The position numbers and the translations under genes were made by a program. Under the pieces are notes generated by a model, which worked only from the letters and a program-made list of their open reading frames with translations, was not told where the DNA came from and did not search any database. From Candidatus Reconcilbacillus cellulovorans (GTDB lineage Bacteria > Bacillota > Bacilli > Paenibacillales > Reconciliibacillaceae), in assembly GCA_002507565.1 (NCBI GenBank), contig MOXJ01000002.1:1-64000 (forward strand): a DNA stretch of 64,000 nt, given 5' to 3'. Positions 61,079 through 64,000 of this stretch are shown in pieces; positions within the stretch are counted from its first letter, which is position 1; every line of letters begins with the position of its first letter.

Positions 61079-62041
61079 TCAAATCTCCCCGCCCCTTAAC
61101 GCCTTTTCCTTCACTCTCGGCAGCAACCTCTTCGGATCGATCGTCCGTCGAATCGGCCAGGTGGCCGGATCGTCCGGGTCGTATTGTTCCAGATACGCGA
61201 TCACCTCGTTCGTGATCGGCGTCGGCGTCGAAGCGCCGGCGGTCACGCCGACGCGGCGGACCCCTTCCAGCCACTCCCGTTTCAATTCGGTAATGTCGGC
61301 GATCCGGTATGCTTTCACGCCCGCGATCTGTTCGGCCACCTGCGCCAGCCGGTTCGAATTGTTGCTGCGCGGGTCGCCGACGACGATGACGAGATCGCAG
61401 CCTTTCGCCTGTTCGGCGACCGCTTCCTGCCGCACCTGCGTGGCCAGGCAAATCTCGTTATAGACTTCGGCGCCGGGAAACTTGGCGCGCAGGCGCTCGA
61501 CCAGATGGCGGACGTCCCACTGACTCATCGTCGTCTGGTTCGTGATCACCACTTTATCGGTCGGAAGGTCCAACGCGTCGATGTCTTCCTCCCGTTCGAT
61601 CAGATGGACGCGTCCCGGCGCGACGCCGATCGCCCCTTCCGGCTCCGGATGGCCGCGTTTGCCGATATAGACGATGTGATAACCCGCCTCCGCTTTTTCT
61701 CGGATCAGCTCGTGCGTTTTCGTCACGTCGGGACAGGTGGCGTCGATGACCGTCAGACCCTTTTCGCGCGCCCGCCTGCGCACTTCCGGCGACACGCCGT
61801 GCGCAGTGAAAATGACCGTGCCGCGGTCGATTTGCTCCAGCAGCTCAAGCCGGCTCGGACCGTCGAGCGTTATGATACCTTCTTCCTCGAACGCCTTCGT
61901 CACGTAACTGTTGTGCACGATCATGCCGAGAATATAAATCGGACGCGGCAAATCCGGATTGCGCGCCGCCGTCGAAGCGAGCACCATCGCGTCGACGACG
62001 CCGTAGCAATAACCGCGGGGCGTGATTTTGACGACTTCCAT
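61079..62041 (-). CDS. ispH: 4-hydroxy-3-methylbut-2-enyl diphosphate reductase
   Basis: This 320-residue iron-sulfur enzyme has the three cluster cysteines in [18 protein letters not shown] and NEICLATQ, plus FTAHGVSP and [10 protein letters not shown]. It catalyses the last step of the methylerythritol phosphate isoprenoid pathway. It is seven bases after the histidine kinase stop. Confidence 0.96.
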   Translation of the reverse strand: MEVVKITPRGYCYGVVDAMVLASTAARNPDLPRPIYILGMIVHNSYVTKAFEEEGIITLDGPSRLELLEQIDRGTVIFTAHGVSPEVRRRAREKGLTVIDATCPDVTKTHELIREKAEAGYHIVYIGKRGHPEPEGAIGVAPGRVHLIEREEDIDALDLPTDKVVITNQTTMSQWDVRHLVERLRAKFPGAEVYNEICLATQVRQEAVAEQAKGCDLVIVVGDPRSNNSNRLAQVAEQIAGVKAYRIADITELKREWLEGVRRVGVTAGASTPTPITNEVIAYLEQYDPDDPATWPIRRTIDPKRLLPRVKEKALRGGEI

Positions 62042-62047
62042 GGGCGT

Positions 62048-63598
62048 TCACCCGTCTTCGTTTTTCCCCATTATACCGGAATCGTTCGCGGGCGGAAACC
62101 AAAGCGGCAGCCAGACGACGAACGTCGTGCCCCGGCCCGGGCCGGTCAGTACTTCTACCGAGCCGCCGTGTTCGTCGAGAATCCATTTGGCGATGGCCAG
62201 CCCGAGCCCCGTCCCCGCTGTCCGACCGCGAGAAACGTCGGCGCGGTAAAAACGCTCGAAAATGTGCGGCACGTCGTCTTTGTCCATACCGATACCGGTA
62301 TCGCGAATACGGAAACCGACGCGGTCCCCCATCCGTTCGATGCTCAGCTCTACCTCGCCGGACGGCGTGTACTTGAACGCGTTGTCGATGAAAATGAACA
62401 ACAGCTGTTGCAAATAGTCCCGGTTGCCGTGCACGAACAGACCGTCCAGCGTCGACAAGTCGCCGACGATCCATTCGGCGCTGCGCGGCAGCATCTGCGC
62501 CTTGCGGACGACTTCCTCGACGACCGGTTTTAGTTCAACCGGTTCCTTGTGCATCCGGTAACCGGCGTCCGCGCGCGCCAGCGACAGCAGGTCGTTGATC
62601 AGCCGGCTCATCCGCTCGGCTTCCGAGGCGATGTCGCGCATCGCCTCGACCGTCGCGCGGACCGTTTCCTCGTCCGGCATCTCTGTCCCTTCCGGCCGGC
62701 CGCCTTGCTCTCCGTCGGCAGGAACGAGGCCCGCGCGAGTGGATAGGCTGCTCCACACTTTTTCCAAAAACTCGATGTTGCCGCGAATCGTCGTCAGCGG
62801 CGTGCGCAATTCGTGCGACGCGTCGGAGACGAACCGCCGCTGCATCCGGTACAAATGGTCGAGCTCCTCGTACGCCGCCTGGATGCGCTCCAACATGCCG
62901 TTGATCGTGTCCGTCAGCCGTCCGATCTCGTCGTTCGGCCCTCTGCGCGGAATGCGCAAGCCGAGATCGCGGCCCTCCTGGATGCGGTTCGCCGCCTCGA
63001 TGACGACGTCGATCGGTTTAAGCGCCTTGCGCGCCAAATACGAGCCGAACGTTGCAGCGACAAGCACACCGACGGCCGCGGTCGCTACGAGGATGAGACT
63101 CAGTTTCCGCAAAAACGCCTCGATATCGTCGGTCAGTCCGCCGACCTGCAGAACCGCGACGAACCGGCCGTCGACCATCAGCGGCGTATACATCAAAAGC
63201 AGCCGGTACCGAACTTCCGGGAGGTCGACCGAAGCGTAAAACGGACGCCCTTGCGCCGCCTGCTCGAAATGCGCCTGCAAAAGCGGAATGTTTTGCCGGC
63301 CGAGATTGGCGGACTTGTCCAGCAGACGCCCGTCGGCGCCGACGAGCTGGATGAAAATGTTCGACGACTGAAACGCGTTCAGGTTCGGCAGACGCAAAAC
63401 GATTTGTCCGCCGAACAGAAACGGCAGCTGCTCCGCGCTGATCTGCGAATAAATCCGGTAAGACGTTTCCCGCAATTCCTGGCGAAGATCGCGGTACAGC
63501 GTCAAACGCATCACCGAATACAAAACGCTCCCGAACAAAAGGAGCGTCGCCGTCAGTACGGCGGTGTACCAGAGCGTCATCCTCGTCCGGATGCTCAT
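62048..63598 (-). CDS. HAMP-containing sensor histidine kinase
   Basis: The 516-residue kinase has two membrane helices around an extracytoplasmic sensor of about 130 residues, a HAMP domain, HisKA with FVSDASHELRTPLTT, and an HATPase domain (FIDNAFKYTPSG, DTGIGM, GTGLGLAIAKW). It forms a pair with the regulator ending at 63624. ATG 63598 follows GGGAGGCGG. The stimulus is unknown. Confidence 0.9.
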   Translation of the reverse strand: MSIRTRMTLWYTAVLTATLLLFGSVLYSVMRLTLYRDLRQELRETSYRIYSQISAEQLPFLFGGQIVLRLPNLNAFQSSNIFIQLVGADGRLLDKSANLGRQNIPLLQAHFEQAAQGRPFYASVDLPEVRYRLLLMYTPLMVDGRFVAVLQVGGLTDDIEAFLRKLSLILVATAAVGVLVAATFGSYLARKALKPIDVVIEAANRIQEGRDLGLRIPRRGPNDEIGRLTDTINGMLERIQAAYEELDHLYRMQRRFVSDASHELRTPLTTIRGNIEFLEKVWSSLSTRAGLVPADGEQGGRPEGTEMPDEETVRATVEAMRDIASEAERMSRLINDLLSLARADAGYRMHKEPVELKPVVEEVVRKAQMLPRSAEWIVGDLSTLDGLFVHGNRDYLQQLLFIFIDNAFKYTPSGEVELSIERMGDRVGFRIRDTGIGMDKDDVPHIFERFYRADVSRGRTAGTGLGLAIAKWILDEHGGSVEVLTGPGRGTTFVVWLPLWFPPANDSGIMGKNEDG

Positions 63599-63623
63599 CG
63601 GTTCCGCCTCCCGCATCACCGCT

Positions 63624-64000
63624 TCAGTCGGATCGGAGCACGTAACCCGTCCCGCGGACCGTCTGAATGATTCGCTTTTCTCCGTTTTCTTCCAGTTTCT
63701 GTCTCAACCACGCGATATAGACTTCCAGCACGTTCGACTCGCCGACATAGTCGTAACCCCAAATTTTGTCCATGATCAAGTCTTTCGGCAGCACGCGGCG
63801 GGGATTCTGCATAAACAAATGCAACAATTCGAATTCTTTCGGCGTCAACTCGAGCCGGCGTCCCCCGCGCATCGCCTCACGCGCGTCGAGGTCGAGCACG
63901 ACATCCTCAAACGTCAGCCGGTTCGGCGGTTTCCCCGCCCGGTCCGAACGCCGACGAAGCAGCGATCGTACGCGCGCAAGCAGCTCCTCCAGCGCGAAAG
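63624..64000 (-). CDS. OmpR-family response regulator, C-terminal part
   Basis: The visible 125 residues include the end of the receiver domain (FALEELLARVRSLLRRR) and a winged-helix DNA-binding domain (LELTPKEFELLHLFMQNP, IIQTVRGTGYVLR). The gene continues beyond the right edge. It is transcribed just before the histidine kinase. Confidence 0.9.
   Translation of the reverse strand, partial: FALEELLARVRSLLRRRSDRAGKPPNRLTFEDVVLDLDAREAMRGGRRLELTPKEFELLHLFMQNPRRVLPKDLIMDKIWGYDYVGESNVLEVYIAWLRQKLEENGEKRIIQTVRGTGYVLRSD

Overview
The window looks like chromosomal DNA from a GC-rich, endospore-forming Firmicute. The evidence is a set of sporulation genes (an alpha/beta-type small acid-soluble spore protein, YtrH, YtrI), GGAGG-type ribosome binding sites, frequent GTG/TTG starts, and a gene order (ytoI-ytrI/ytrH-dnaE-accDA-pyk-citZ-icd-mdh, plus phoPR) that mirrors the Bacillus/Paenibacillus chromosome. 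High GC and protein style suggest a Paenibacillaceae relative, but that placement is inference.

Layout, left to right. 0-9.6 kb: an Rpn-type nuclease tail, a two-heme cytochrome c, a HAD phosphatase, the phosphate operon pstSCAB-phoU behind a clear Pho box, and a chemotaxis receptor. 9.6-16.5 kb: a CNNM/CorC-type membrane protein, then a leftward fumarase - BASS transporter - phoR - phoP cluster with a second Pho box directly in front of phoP; phoR precedes phoP, the reverse of the usual order. 16.6-20 kb: a TetR regulator divergent from an ABC-2-like permease, an HD-domain nucleotidase and a small membrane protein.

20.34-30.60 kb is a huge CRISPR array: 153 copies of a 30-bp repeat that I read as identical, and 152 spacers, with no cas gene anywhere in the window. 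The repeat ends in ATTGAAAC, so crRNA should be read rightward from a leader at about 20.05-20.34 kb. The spacers hold internal structure: several pairs or triplets come from variants of the same target gene (differences often synonymous), about ten contain perfect inverted repeats of 8-11 bp, and four share 10-11 nt with the repeat itself. To the right are small uncharacterised genes.

32.7-37.8 kb is a decaying zone: a drug-export type operon with a frameshifted ABC ATPase, intact permease and deleted MFS gene, then a spore protein gene, then a lipoprotein polysaccharide deacetylase with an amber stop just after its lipobox. 37.9-43.4 kb is an AT-rich island around a tRNA-Ser(UGA): a metzincin-type protease, a DnaJ-RDD fusion, unknown membrane proteins, a broken tyrosine recombinase facing the tRNA 3' end, and transposase and other remnants. 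43.5-64 kb is conserved core metabolism, nearly all leftward: mdh, icd, citZ, an acyl-CoA thioesterase, pyk, accA, accD, dnaE, (rightward) ytrH-ytrI, ytoI, glnA, aroF, a truncated Rpn nuclease, ispH, and a two-component system running off the right edge.

Together the window shows a conserved core (TCA cycle, fatty acid precursor, glycolysis, phosphate control) split between mdh and the phoPR cluster by about 27 kb of accessory DNA that contains the CRISPR array and the decaying genes.
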